A DNA stretch of 64,000 nt from Raffaelea ambrosiae (lineage: Eukaryota > Ascomycota > Sordariomycetes > Ophiostomatales > Ophiostomataceae), in assembly GCA_002778195.1 (NCBI GenBank), contig PCDI01000067.1, positions 1-64,000 on the forward strand. Reading direction: 5' to 3'. A model generated the notes under the pieces. That model saw nothing but the letters and a program-made list of their open reading frames with translations. It was not told the origin of the DNA and did not search any database. Position 1 is the first letter of the stretch, and each line of letters opens with the position of its first letter. A program made the translations under genes and the position numbers. Below, piece after piece: positions 1 through 10,229 of the stretch.

Positions 1-1294
1 GGGGGGGGGTTGTTAGGTTATTATTATTTCCATAGTTTCTAGGTTTTTGGTTATTAAGAAAACAACTCCTATGGAGAGTAAACAAAATAAAACTTTTGTT
101 AAATTTATTAAACAAAATTCTATATAATAAAAACAAAACTTTAAGGTTACTTTTAACTTTTCTGGATTTTGTTTGGATAGTACTTCTAAGTTCACGTTTT
201 TGTCTGTTTTGAGGTTACATAATTTAAGTTTTGTGTAGCTAGGAAGGTGATAAAGGGAAAAGGGCTATAAACTGCTTTTCTTGAAATAAAGGAAAATTGG
301 TTTTTATAAATTTTAAAAAGTTTGTTATTTATGCGTTGGCTATAACTGGTTTAAATTTAGGCTCTCTGTTTTTATAGTTTGATACTCTTTGTCTACTAAA
401 TTTTAATGAAGGGTCAAATTCGGTTAAAAAGTAAGAAAGTGTACGATAATCAGGGAAATACGCATTATTAGTCCGATAGGTTAAAACCGCTTTTATTAAA
501 TTCATGACAAATCTCTCATAAAATAAAATTTCATATTATTTTTGGCTAAAATTTACTATCTTTAGGTGATTCCAACACCCAGTTATAGACATCAAAAATC
601 TGTGAATTACCCATTATCTCTACGAGATAATATATAGATATATATATATTATAATTTTTTATTTAAATTAGGCATAAATTTAGATTTTATGTGTCTATTT
701 ATGTATTGCATAATTATTACTATTTGAATACTTTACCTTTTCATGGTAAAGGTTTACCTAAAACACTAGATTTATTGTTAGAATTATTTAGTAGTTTTTG
801 ATTATTAAAAATTTTAGATTGACGATTATTTGTAACATACTTGTATGGATTTTTAGTAAAATCTTTTATTTATACTTTAACCTTAGGTTTTACATTAAAT
901 CTGTATAACTTTATTTATTCTTTAAATATTAAATGTTTTTTAACATCTTTATATGAAATACATCAAACAATCCAATCTTTAATAATTGAAGATTCTTTTT
1001 TATAAATCTCTTCATTATACTCTGTATTTATTTCATTATCATCAGTATTATTGTTATTGATAACATCGTTACCTTCAATTGATGTAGTAAATTTTATACT
1101 ATCTAATAAAAAATTATTATTAAAAATGCTATTATAAATATAATAAATAATTATACTAATATGTATTAATTTCATAATAATTGTACTAAAATTTGTTATT
1201 CTATATTGTAAAAAAAAAGAGACATAATTTTCTAAATATATATTAACATTAAAATATATTAATAATAGGTTTAAATAACAAAAGTTATTATTTA
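1..1294. other. AT-rich spacer with decayed coding remnants
   Basis: No recognisable gene. The window opens with a run of nine or ten G, which may be a real G-cluster or an assembly artefact. A minus frame at 13-195 (60 codons) has a hydrophobic centre but no recognised motif. A minus frame at 963-1175 has a hydrophobic start and an Asn/Asp/Glu-rich tail. It overlaps a plus-strand remnant at 667-1005, listed separately. Confidence 0.4.
667..1005 (+). pseudogene. plus-strand ORF remnant, unknown
   Basis: An open frame of about 112 codons, reading two TGA as Trp, runs on the plus strand, against every standard gene in the window. It is bounded by TAA at 664-666 and 1003-1005. It contains motifs such as FSSFWLLKILDWR and LYGFLVKSFIYTL and has no obvious ATG at its start. 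A diverged nucleotide copy of the middle part lies at about 21,520-21,590, where a stop interrupts the frame. I do not recognise the family. An integrated mitochondrial plasmid gene is a possibility but is only a guess. Confidence 0.35.
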
Positions 1295-1377
1295 TACGGG
1301 TAATAAGACTTGAACTTATAGGGTTTACACCACTCTGGCCTAAACAGAGCCTGTCTACCTATTTCCAGCATACCCGC
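1295..1377 (-). tRNA. trnL: tRNA-Leu(UAG)
   Basis: 83-nt cloverleaf with a 7-bp acceptor stem (one G-U pair), a standard TTCAAGT T-loop, a class II variable arm and anticodon loop TTTAGGC (UAG). Confidence 0.9.
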
Positions 1378-1429
1378 TTATATAAATTTATATTATTTAT
1401 ATAGTGTGTATAAAAATTTCTTTTCTACT

Positions 1430-2526
1430 ACATTACTTTTTTGGGTATATTATATAATTTATATAATTGTTTTAAATGTATATCTCTTTGTACTAATTTT
1501 TTATTTAATTCTAAATAAATTTGTCAATTTTCTTTTGTTACTATATTTAGGTTTTCTGAGTATTTAATACCCATTCTTATCCAAATTAAATTGATTTTTT
1601 GTTAAAGACTTATGGTTTTCTAGGGTTATATATATATATATATATCTAGATTTAAAGAATCCCTTTCTGTTTTTAATTTAAATAAATGAACAGCTATATC
1701 TTTAGATAATTTAGAATGAATATAATTCACATTTATAATATAAATGTTTTTATAATATTCTATATTTTTTTTCTTTACTTGCGAGTTTATCAAGTTTTCT
1801 AAAATACCCTTCTTTATATAATAAATCTTTCTCAATATTTAATAGAGCCCTATTTTATTTTTTTTTCAAAGGGGTTGGGGTTTCCTTAATAAAATCTTCC
1901 TTTTTTCATTAAAATTAATATCAGAATGTATTTTTACATTAATTTTATCAGGTTCAGGTGTATTTGAATAACCATTATTATCAGCCTGATAGTAAATATT
2001 TTTTTTATCTAAACCATTAATTTTAATCATAAATTTATCTAAAGATATATAATTAAACCCCATTATAGTAAAAAAAATATATAAGAAAATAAACTCAATA
2101 TAGACAATCCTAAAATAAAAATAAGATATTTTCCTTAGTTATTTACATGTTTATTAAATTATTAATAAATAAACAACATAATAAACTCCCTTATATAAAT
2201 AAAATAATAATTATTGAACAGTTAAAGAATAAAAATTAAATATTATCATAATAATAAAAGTTATAAATATAAAAATGTTTATATTTATAGCTCTATAGAA
2301 ACAACTATTTTTTATTAAAAATAATAATTCTTTATTAATGGTAATATAATGCATGCATAAATATAACGCTAATACTAAATAATATAAATATATTAGAATA
2401 TATAAAAAAAATATAATATAAATGTATAAATAAAAACACCATATAAATTACACTAATTAAAAGTAAAAATATATTATTCAAATAATTTTTATTGATCAAT
2501 AAAAAACTTTTCCATATTAAAAACAC
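1430..2526 (-). pseudogene. decayed membrane-protein-like ORF, unknown
   Basis: A series of minus-strand frames looks like one broken ORF. 2526-2335 encodes a 63-aa, almost wholly hydrophobic segment. 2063-1626 is one frame interrupted by a TAA near 1841, if TGA is Trp. A further coherent 49-codon stretch at about 1,580-1,430 (start MGIKYSENL) ends in TAG TAG. The layout, hydrophobic N-terminus followed by a charged helical tail, resembles the intact unknown ORFs downstream of cox3. I found no family motif and homology to those ORFs is not shown. Confidence 0.3.
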
Positions 2527-2605
2527 TTAAATTTTTTTTATTTTATACATAAAAGAGAACAAAATTTATCAAATAAATATTATTATCTCCAAATAATAAA
2601 TATTA

Positions 2606-2676
2606 TCCCCAAGGTAAGATTTGAACTTACAGCCTAAAAATCTCCAATTTTCCGCTCAACCTGTTAAGCTTCTCGT
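2606..2676 (-). tRNA. tRNA-Phe-like, atypical (GGA anticodon)
   Basis: D-arm, T-arm (TTCAAAT loop) and a GAAAA/TTTTT anticodon stem are present. The anticodon loop reads TTGGAGA, one base from the GAA of tRNA-Phe, and the site is where trnF usually lies. The acceptor strands pair badly: the 3' side CTTGGGG has no good 5' partner. It may be a decayed trnF, an edited tRNA, or carry assembly errors. Confidence 0.45.
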
Positions 2677-2762
2677 ACTTATTATATTAAAATTTAATTA
2701 AATATAACATTTATTTACCTTTACAAAAAAAGGTAAATATTATATTTATATATATAATTAAA

Positions 2763-2808
2763 GGCGATTTTTTCTAATAAAACAAAAATTTGAAAATTAA
2801 AAATCGCC
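2763..2808. repeat. hairpin, perfect 10-bp stem
   Basis: Arms GGCGATTTTT (2763-2772) and AAAAATCGCC (2799-2808) pair perfectly around a 26-nt AT-rich loop. It lies in the spacer between a tRNA-like gene and a decayed ORF. It could be a processing or replication structure or a mobile stem-loop. Confidence 0.5.
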
Positions 2809-2984
2809 AACATATAAGAGAACAAGCTTAACCCTAAAGAACTTATTATATGAACTTTTTATATTAACTTTTTGCCCCGCCTTTACTTATATTAACTAAA
2901 TAAGTATTATTTTACTAAAAACACGTTTTATATTTAAGAAGTTACTCTTTTTAAATATATAAACAGAATTCTTATTAAATTAAA

Positions 2985-3480
2985 AAAAATCATTCTTAGG
3001 ATTTTCTATTATTTCAATAAATCTATTTTCATTTACTTTATATATATTAATTATAGAAGGTTGTACAACTTTAAATGTATCTTTTGTTTAATTATTTATA
3101 TTTTTATCTAGATAAAAAATATTTAATTCATGTATACCCACAATATTTAAAGATTTAGCTAAATTTATTAAATTTATTGTGATACTATCTTTAAAAAATG
3201 TAATCTTTCCTGTATATATCATTAAATTTTCTTCTTTATATTCATTATTATTTACAGTTAATCCTAAAAATATATCATTAAAAGCTATATCTAAATTTAA
3301 TGATCTTTCTTTTAAATTATTGGATAAATTACTATAAAACCTCTAAAAATTATAATTAAACTTTCCACGCTAAACTAATTTTGTATAGTCCGCTATAATA
3401 AACTCTTCCTCACAATACCGTACATTAATATATTGTTTTTTGTTATTTTTATTTTTTTTGTTAAAAAGAAACTTAAATCT
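2985..3480 (-). pseudogene. decayed ORF, unknown
   Basis: One minus-strand frame of about 165 codons reads as coherent protein with three internal stops (TAG, TAG, TAA). It includes EEEFIIADYTKLV and a longer stretch with NLDIAFNDIFLGLTVN. The frame never shifts, so it looks like a gene disabled by point mutations. No family motif was recognised. Confidence 0.4.
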
Positions 3481-3515
3481 CTAACTATAATATATTTTTT
3501 TTTCATTTAAATAGC

Positions 3516-3586
3516 TGGAGTCGCTAGGATTTGAACCTAGATTTATAATGGGCTAAATTACAGTACTACCGTTGTACGACAACCCC
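3516..3586 (-). tRNA. tRNA-like, anticodon unclear (loop TTAGCCC)
   Basis: A good cloverleaf: acceptor GGGGTTG/CGACTCC, D-stem GTAC/GTAC, T-stem CTAGG/CCTAG with loop TTCAAAT. The anticodon stem GTAAT/ATTAT encloses TTAGCCC, which would read AGC (Ala), an unusual anticodon with a pyrimidine at position 37. The acceptor resembles tRNA-Ala. It may be a diverged second trnA or a pseudo-tRNA. Confidence 0.5.
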
Positions 3587-3619
3587 TTATTTATTATAAT
3601 TTACTAAATTATATCAATA

Positions 3620-3690
3620 TGGAAAAGTCAGAATTTGAATCTGAAAATTCGACAAGCAAAGTCAACATGATACCGTTTCATCACTTTCCC
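3620..3690 (-). tRNA. trnA: tRNA-Ala(UGC)
   Basis: 71-nt cloverleaf with acceptor GGGAAAG/CTTTTCC, T-stem TCAGA/TCTGA, and anticodon loop TTTGCTT giving UGC. Confidence 0.85.
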
Positions 3691-3695
3691 TTATT

Positions 3696-3766
3696 TACGA
3701 CCAGTTCGAATCGAACGGGCACAAACAAATAGGAAGTTCGTAATCCTACCATTAAATGATAGTCGC
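3696..3766 (-). tRNA. trnG: tRNA-Gly(UCC), second copy, possibly degenerate
   Basis: The acceptor pairs fully with G-U pairs and the anticodon loop CTTCCTA gives UCC. The T-stem has two mismatches. A better tRNA-Gly(UCC) lies at 4661-4732, so this copy is probably redundant and decaying. Confidence 0.55.
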
Positions 3767-3914
3767 TAATATTATTAATAAACATTTATAAAAAAATTTT
3801 TTTTTCGTTATTAAAAAAGTATCTTTTAATAACTTTTCATTTTTTATATAATTTATTAAACTAGTATCACTTATCTTTAAACTTATAGATGCTTCGCGTA
3901 CGGAATCCTATTCT

Positions 3915-4571
3915 TTAATAGAATTCTCTTTTATATTTTTCCTCTATTTTATTTCCAAGTACAGATAATAAATTAATTCTTCTTAATATACCCTTCTTTG
4001 CTCAAGATAATTTTATTTTTGTTTTAATTATACCTAGAGTTTTAATACTATGTTTACGACCTTTTAATTTAGCTATAGTTTCAACACTATGTTTACGACC
4101 CTTTAATTTAGCTATTAACTCTAAATTAAGTTTTATTCCTTTTAAAGCTAAAGCAATTTTTTGTTTGTTTCTAAACTATGTTTTTTTTCCACATGTCGAT
4201 CCTGCCAATTTACAAATATTATATTTAGGATTTAAATTATTAATATAATACTGTTTTCTAATTATAACTAATTCCTTATCACAATATTCTAAAATCTCAA
4301 ATTTAAAATTTATATAGCCATACTTAATTATAACACTTGATATAAGACTAGTTCCTTTACTTATTATTTTTTCAAACCAACTAATAGAATAATAATCAAC
4401 TAACCTCTCAGCTAAATTTACAGAACTTCCTACATAAGATTTATCATTAACTTTATTAACTCATCTATAAATCCCCCTTTTATTTCTATTCTCTTTAAAA
4501 ATAATTTCTTTATCCTTTTCCAAATTATTATAAATTGAAATAGGTGCAATTTTTATATTCTTATTATTCAT
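3915..4571 (-). pseudogene. orphan GIY-YIG endonuclease pseudogene
   Basis: A 219-codon frame from ATG at 4571 to TAA at 3915-3917. The GIY-YIG core is clear: RGIYRWVN, SYVGSS, then KYGY and ILEYC. The C-terminal half has two KGRKHS repeats of the kind found in NUMOD3 DNA-binding modules. One in-frame TAG (4176-4178) breaks it between nuclease and DNA-binding parts. It sits between two tRNA genes with no host exon and no recognisable group I core around it, so it seems to have lost its intron or moved without one. The intron-borne GIY-YIG ORFs of atp6, rnl and cox1 are clearly related. Confidence 0.75.
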
Positions 4572-4660
4572 AATTTTAATACTTATATTTCTAAAAAAGA
4601 GTACAAAATTACTCAAAGTGGGTTAAATATATTAATATTACATACTATAACCCCTAATTA

Positions 4661-4732
4661 TACAACCGATCGGATTTGAACCGATTACCTCAGAGTGGAA
4701 GTCAAATGTTTTACCAATTAAACTACGATTGC
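4661..4732 (-). tRNA. trnG: tRNA-Gly(UCC)
   Basis: 72-nt cloverleaf with acceptor GCAATCG/CGGTTGT, T-stem ATCGG/CCGAT and anticodon loop CTTCCAC. In many filamentous ascomycetes trnG lies near cox3, so its place in the post-rnl cluster suggests tRNA movement. Confidence 0.8.
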
Positions 4733-4774
4733 AACTATAACGATTTATTACTGAGTTTTTAAATTAGAATATTA

Positions 4775-4857
4775 TACCTAAGGAGTGAATCGAACACTCA
4801 CGAGTTAAACTCAGGGTGGCTTAAGTACCCTCTGTCTACCAATTCCAGCACTTAGGC
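4775..4857 (-). tRNA. trnL: tRNA-Leu(UAA)
   Basis: 83-nt class II cloverleaf with acceptor GCCTAAG/CTTAGGT, T-stem GAGTG/CACTC and anticodon loop CTTAAGC (UAA). Confidence 0.9.
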
Positions 4858-4967
4858 TATGTATTATAAAAATATAACAAAACAAAAATTAAAATAAACT
4901 TCATTCATAAGAATAAAAAAAAAGAAGATTAAAAAAAAAAAACATTTATAATTAGAATTATAAAATA

Positions 4968-5038
4968 AAGCGGATAAAGGATTTGCACCTTTTTCTATTG
5001 ATCATGAGTCAAACATGTTACTATTACACCAACCCGCA
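4968..5038 (-). tRNA. trnM: initiator tRNA-fMet(CAU)
   Basis: 71-nt cloverleaf with anticodon loop CTCATGA. The first acceptor pair is a T-T mismatch (TGCGGGT/ATCCGCT). An unpaired 1-72 position is a hallmark of initiator tRNA, so I assign this copy as fMet. Confidence 0.8.
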
Positions 5039-5048
5039 TCCACCCGCA

Positions 5049-5122
5049 TAAGGCCAAAGTGACTCGAACACTTACTAAGTACTGTTATGAGCAGTATGCT
5101 TTACCAATTAAGCTATGACCTC
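5049..5122 (-). tRNA. trnM: elongator tRNA-Met(CAU)
   Basis: 74-nt cloverleaf with a fully paired acceptor (GAGGTCA/TGGCCTT) and anticodon loop CTCATAA. It lies 11 nt upstream of trnfM in the same direction. Confidence 0.85.
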
Positions 5123-5454
5123 TATAAATTAACTCATAAAATTAATTTTTAAATTGTTATTATTTAATATAATATTATTTATTATTTTAATATACTAGTT
5201 TATTATTTACCATTATTTTGGTTACAATTGGTGTACTAAATTTAAAAAATTTAGTACTTTTTTTTTATTAATAAATATATTTTATTAATTTAAATTTATT
5301 TTTTCATAATAATTTTAATAAATCAAACCTTAAAATATTAATCATAACATAAATTTTATTGTAATGTAAATAATAATAATAAAAATAAAATTTTTATTAT
5401 TATTTCTTAAATATCTATATTTATACAATCAATCATACCCTAAGCAATATTTTT

Positions 5455-5479
5455 TTTACCAATTAAGCTATATGACCTT
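5455..5479 (-). repeat. partial copy of tRNA-Met 5' half
   Basis: About 25 nt nearly match the D-arm and 5' acceptor of the trnM at 5049-5122, with one extra dinucleotide. No matching 3' half follows. It lies 33 nt from trnE. Confidence 0.6.
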
Positions 5480-5511
5480 TATATATATATATTAATTATA
5501 AATAAATTAAA

Positions 5512-5584
5512 TAGACTAAGCAGGATTCGAACCCGCGATATTAACATTGAAAAAGTTAGGACATAACCACTTGTCAACTAGTCC
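5512..5584 (-). tRNA. trnE: tRNA-Glu(UUC)
   Basis: 73-nt cloverleaf with acceptor GGACTAG/TTAGTCT, T-stem GCGGG/CCTGC (one G-U pair) and anticodon loop TTTTCAA. Confidence 0.88.
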
Positions 5585-5786
5585 TCGTTAAACTAAAATA
5601 ATTCAATATTATTATTTTGATTAAAATTTATTAATATAAATTATAAACAACTTTATATATAATTTTTATTGCAAATCATTATAATAAGGATTTACACAAA
5701 ATTATTAAATATGTTTATTTAATAATTAAATCCAAATTAATGCTATTAACTATAAAAAGCCCAATAAATAAATCACACCTTAATTG

Positions 5787-5812
5787 ATTGATTACAAAAC
5801 TATTGCATTACT
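5787..5812 (-). repeat. partial copy of tRNA-Thr anticodon arm
   Basis: A 26-nt segment matches 5852-5877 inside trnT with one mismatch. It lies just downstream of trnT. Together with the trnM and trnY fragments it shows repeated partial tRNA duplication. Confidence 0.6.
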
Positions 5813-5821
5813 TTTATATAT

Positions 5822-5894
5822 TGCCTGATGTAAGACTTGCACTTACAGTCTATTGATTACAAAACAATTGCATTACTAATTATGCTAACCAGAC
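5822..5894 (-). tRNA. trnT: tRNA-Thr(UGU)
   Basis: 73-nt cloverleaf with acceptor GTCTGGT/ATCAGGC, T-stem GTAAG/CTTAC and anticodon loop TTTGTAA. It is the first tRNA downstream of rnl, the usual place in filamentous ascomycetes. Confidence 0.88.
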
Positions 5895-6005
5895 TGTAAT
5901 TTATTTAGGCTTAGCTTTTAAACAAGATGGATTACAAAACCGCATATATTAACAGTTTAAATTATAATAAAAAAAATGACGTTTTAACTAAGTAAGCCTC
6001 AAAGG

Positions 6006-6395
6006 CACTGTTTGAAAAAATACCTTTTCTTTTTATCTATATTCACCTATAATAACCTCTAAAACAATTGATATTGAATTATTAAGATTTATATTATTTA
6101 CAGTAGAAGAAAAAGCACCGAATAGTACATATCTAGATACTTTTACAATAATAACGTATTCTTCTAAGCTGTTAGCTAAAATCATACCTTTATTTTTATC
6201 TGTAACTATTTCAAAAACCTACCTTACCCTTATTTTAAGTCACCTTCTAATTTATTAGCTTATAAGTTTAGAATTCTTTTATATTTTAAAAGGACGACTT
6301 AGCCATTAGGGTTTGCTATTAATAAAGTTAAAGGATTTATTTTTGAAAAAGTAATAATAAAAATTTTTTTTATTACTAAATAAGCTAAATTTATT
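6006..6395 (-). pseudogene. decayed ORF between rnl and trnT
   Basis: Minus-strand frames look like fragments of one protein: about 30 codons from ATG near 6395 (start MNKFSLFSNKKN), then shifted frames, then a 56-codon stretch containing GMILANSLEEYVIIVKVSRY and ending in TAA. I cannot assign a family. Frameshifts and stops make a functional product unlikely. Confidence 0.35.
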
Positions 6396-6982
6396 CATTT
6401 TATAACTTAATTTTAAAATTAAATCACTTATTTCTAGATTTCGGTGCTTTTTATACTACCAGCCTTTTTTTTATTAAATATAAGATACGAATAAATATTT
6501 AGTTATTTACAAAATTAGTACTTAGTATCTAAAAATTTCTAAATTATTACAAACTAAGCCTATTACGTAATATTATTTTACGTATATTTAAGAAATATAT
6601 TAAGGTGAGCTTCATACTTATATGCTTTCAGTATTTATCTCTGACTAACTTAGCTTTTTTGCGATGCCTATGTTATACATTTACCTAAGTGAAAGTAACA
6701 TCTTAGCATAATGATAATTATCATTACACTTAAATTAATATTTGAGCACATAAACAACAAATAAACCAGAGGTTAATAAAACCTTACCCCTTTTGAGTAA
6801 TAAGGTATTTCCCAGGTTCCTTTCGTACAAGGTTACTCCTTATTCTATTCTAATTTCCCCTAGAAGATAGAAACCATACTGTCTCACGACGTATTTAACC
6901 CAGCTCATGTAACTTTTTAATCGACGAACAGTCGTACCCTACTTAGTTTCTGCATCCAAGAGGATAAGTTAAGCCGACATCG

Positions 6983-7980
6983 CTAATAATTATAATTAAC
7001 CCTTTATTTACGTAAAGGTTTAGATCATGTCTTCATCCAGTATTAGAGTGTAATAATATTTATCTGGATGTTGGTGTATGATCGTTGAAGGCATATTTCA
7101 ATCGAATATCTCCCTGCTAATTAACCTAATTTAATTTAGGTAGTTCTAGCAATTTAACCAACTTCTATTTTTATATTGCTATAAAAACTCCCCGATGTAC
7201 AATATTATTTATATATATAAATAATATTTAGTATAAATTTACAAATAAATTGTATTTCTACTTTGAATCTAAATGTAGTTTATACAAAAAAGAACTATGG
7301 ACATAATTTAAGATTACAGGTATTAATTTATTAAAAGAAGCTTTATTTATGTAAATTCTATCGTAATATTTATCATTTTTACCTTTTTTATGGTGAATTG
7401 TACAATTCAACTCATATTTATTTGACAAGGCTTTTATTAATAAATTGACTTCTTCATGTGTATAATTATCGGTACATAAGGTTATTCCTCCTTTTTTAAC
7501 TAATTGACCATCATCGCAAATCCAATGCGCTAAAGCTATGGGACTTAAATAGTTTTCTATTTTAACCGGTAATATCTTTTTACCTGATTCAGATAAAAAT
7601 AAATCTCCAAGCATATTTAATAATTCTAAACTTTGTGTTTTAAAATAAATTGAGCTATTTGTTGACCCATAACGTTTATCGTTTCTAGTATAATATTTAA
7701 TATCATATAGTTCTATTCCTGCCTCACTTAAAATATTATGTAAATATTTTATATATTTTTCATGTTTAACAGCTTGTTCAAAAGTTATAAAGGTTCTTTG
7801 ATCTTTAGTTCTTCCTACGTGTGCATCACCTAATAAACATCCAACTAATAAATCTCTAATGTTTTCATCCAAAGTTCTATTAGTACTATAATACTTTACA
7901 TTTAAATTTGTTTTCATTTTTTTCATTTATATTTAATATTAAATTATATTTACCCGTGGGTGTGAATACTTAATGTATCA
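6983..7980 (-). mobile_element. group I intron in rnl domain V (site about L2500)
   Basis: The exons join GGCACCT to CGATGTCGG, matching the conserved peptidyl-transferase loop; U ends the 5' exon and G ends the intron. The core segments AATTAGCAGG, TTCAACGATC and AAGACATGATC lie 3' of the ORF. E. coli numbering is from memory. Confidence 0.8.
7258..7926 (-). CDS. LAGLIDADG homing endonuclease, rnl intron 6
   Basis: 222 aa, intact, ATG start. Unlike the other LAGLIDADG ORFs here it belongs to the omega/I-SceI-like type (LAGLIDADG_2): first motif LLVGCLLGDAHVG near residues 26-38, second LAHWICDDGQL near residues 133-143. Such enzymes cut an intron-lacking rnl allele to spread the intron. It lies 5' of the ribozyme core and starts 54 nt inside the intron. 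Charged, Lys-rich composition fits a DNA-binding protein. Confidence 0.88.
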   Translation of the reverse strand: MKKMKTNLNVKYYSTNRTLDENIRDLLVGCLLGDAHVGRTKDQRTFITFEQAVKHEKYIKYLHNILSEAGIELYDIKYYTRNDKRYGSTNSSIYFKTQSLELLNMLGDLFLSESGKKILPVKIENYLSPIALAHWICDDGQLVKKGGITLCTDNYTHEEVNLLIKALSNKYELNCTIHHKKGKNDKYYDRIYINKASFNKLIPVILNYVHSSFLYKLHLDSK

Positions 7981-8149
7981 AGGTGCCAAACCGCGCACTC
8001 ATTTTGCACACTCTTGCGCAAATTAGCCTGTTCAATTTGTTATCATAATTCCTTATTTCCATGTTTTACAACATGGTTCAGACTATTTCTTCATTTTTTT
8101 ATTATTTGTAATTAAATCCGAAATTTCACTATTTTCTGGTATAAATCTT

Positions 8150-8500
8150 ATAGTTTAATTCTACAAATATTTATATATTCATACCTAATTTTATCTTACG
8201 AATTCCATTTAAACTTCCTTCAGTTAAATATTTTTTGTTGTCCATAGTATTAAATGTTAACTTAAAAATTTAATATTTTGCTAGTTTTTAAGTAATCTAA
8301 TCTAATGGTATTTATTAAAAAGATAGGTTATAACAAATTCAAATTAAACCGTTAAAACAATAAACTTTAAAACTTACTCAGCCATTTTTATTATTACCTA
8401 AAACTCCTAGATTTCAATAAAATTTAAATTTTTATAATCTAATTAGATCTTTTATACCTAAATCTCGTTTAAATATTAACTTTGTTAAGTATCCTATATA
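8150..8500 (-). pseudogene. LAGLIDADG endonuclease remnant downstream of rps3
   Basis: After the rps3 stop, minus-strand frames give short pieces typical of the LAGLIDADG C-terminus: DYLKTSKILNF, then in another frame from about 8,244 a 24-codon piece with YLTEGSLNGIRKIKLGMN, then TAA. That order and wording match the KEHLTEEGL...MN endings of the intact enzymes here. It suggests the rps3 intron once carried an endonuclease. Confidence 0.45.
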
Positions 8501-8612
8501 ACTTTAATTATTATTTTTTATTCTTAATATAAAAGAACTTTCAGCTCCTGAAAATCCAATAATAGCTCAATAATTTATAATATATTTATTCGAAGTTTTA
8601 GTATAAACACTA

Positions 8613-9815
8613 TTAACCTTTACCTGATATTCAACCTTTAACAGCAAATGCTCCAACAGGACGTTTAGATACACCTATTGAATATTCAATGTTAGAACAA
8701 AAATTTCCCCTATAATTTACTAAAGGTAATCCTTTATAACAAGAATCTAGATTCTTTAATCCTCCTTTTCATTTCATTTTGAATATAGCTCTATCGGCTC
8801 TTTTACGTTTAGTTAGTCTACCTTTAACTTCTAATCTTATACCTCTTATATTTTTATATTTAATAGAATTAAATATAATATTATTATGTTCTTTTTCAAT
8901 ATCATATAAATTTTTTATTGTTTCATTTAAATTAATATCTACAACTATAGAATTAATACTAATATTTTTATATTTATTTTCTACTAAATTAAAATTTACA
9001 GTTTTTTTTTGTCTAACCATTTTTCTTTTTAAGTTATCTTCTTCTTTTAGAATAAGACCTTTACTTAAAAAAGTTTTCATTACTCTTAGAACATTGCTGT
9101 TTCTTTTTTTTAATTTCATTTTTAGAATATTTATAAAAATATCCGAATTATAAGAAATAGACTTTAAATTAATAATATTAAATTCTACTTTTTGTTTATA
9201 AAATTGGTTTATTAATTTACTTAATTTAAAAAGTAGATTATTTTTATATTTTAATTCGTTAATATTAAGTTTTAGTTTACATCTCTTTATATAAATTAAT
9301 TCTTTTTTTAATTTATATTTTAAATATTTTTCATAAAAATCAAAAGAAATATTTTTAGATTTAAAAAAAATTTTCTCAATAATAAAAAAAATTTTTTTTA
9401 ATTTATCTAATTTTTTTAATAAAACAAATTTTTCTCTATTGTAAACGTATATTGTTATCATAGCCTTAGAATTAGTATGTTTTAAATTTGCTTTACTAAC
9501 AAATATTTTATTTAAAGAAGTACGTCTTTTTTTAAAATATAGTAATTTGGATTTAATTATACTTCTATTTAAATATAAATCAAAATAATTTTTCAATAAA
9601 TTATTAATATTTAAATTATATAAGGGAAAGTTTTTAATAGAATTAGAATTAAAAGAATAAATATTATTATTTCATTCTTTAAAATCAGAAGGAAAATATT
9701 TAATTTCTCCTACGTGTTTTTCCATTATATTTAATGGAATTATTTTGTATTTTTTATTAATATTTTTAATAAAAATATTATTTTTATCTGATAAAAATTT
9801 TATGTTTTTTTTCAT
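8613..9815 (-). CDS. rps3: ribosomal protein S3, intron-encoded
   Basis: 400 codons from ATG at 9815 to TAA at 8613-8615, reading two TGA as Trp; the standard code would cut it at 8769. It encodes the small-subunit protein uS3. The protein is very basic and Lys/Asn-rich, as usual for fungal mitochondrial S3. The C-terminus RPVGAFAVKGWISGKG is the diagnostic conserved end. It sits inside the L2449 rnl intron, so its expression depends on the rnl transcript. Confidence 0.95.
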
Positions 9816-10229
9816 TTATTAATTTAAAATAATTTTATAAAGTAATATACTTTAATAAAAAAATGTTGGGTATTAAAAAAAGAAAATCTTTTTATTTAAT
9901 CCATCTTTTCTTTAGTCGTTGAACAATTTTATTTAAAAAGTTAAATAAATTTCGCTTCAAATTTACTTAAATAAGTAATTCTTGAAATTAACCCAATAAT
10001 TTATCAATTATTTTATTAAAAAAAATAAAATATTGAAGGACAAACATCCCTAGCGTAGCTTTTCCAATAATCCAAGACCTTTCCTTTCGAAAAATCTTTA
10101 ACTTTTATCCTTTAATATTATACCTACTAACCTTATTCGCTTTCACGCGAATAAAAATATTAATTCCGGATCTGGCTATTAAAGACGCCAATAATTAATT
10201 AGGGTATTGTACCCTTAGTATTTTATTTC

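Larger units (their letters stand above)
8033..10045 (-). mobile_element. group I intron carrying rps3 (site about L2449)
   Basis: The exons join CTACGCTAGGGAT to AACAGGCTAAT, the classic L2449 position, with U and G at the intron edges. The core segments TTCAACGACTAAAG and AATAGTCTGAACC are visible. This intron hosts rps3 in most Pezizomycotina. Confidence 0.9.

Noticed and set aside
8779..9153. 124-codon plus-strand ORF
   Set aside because: It is the antisense shadow of rps3.
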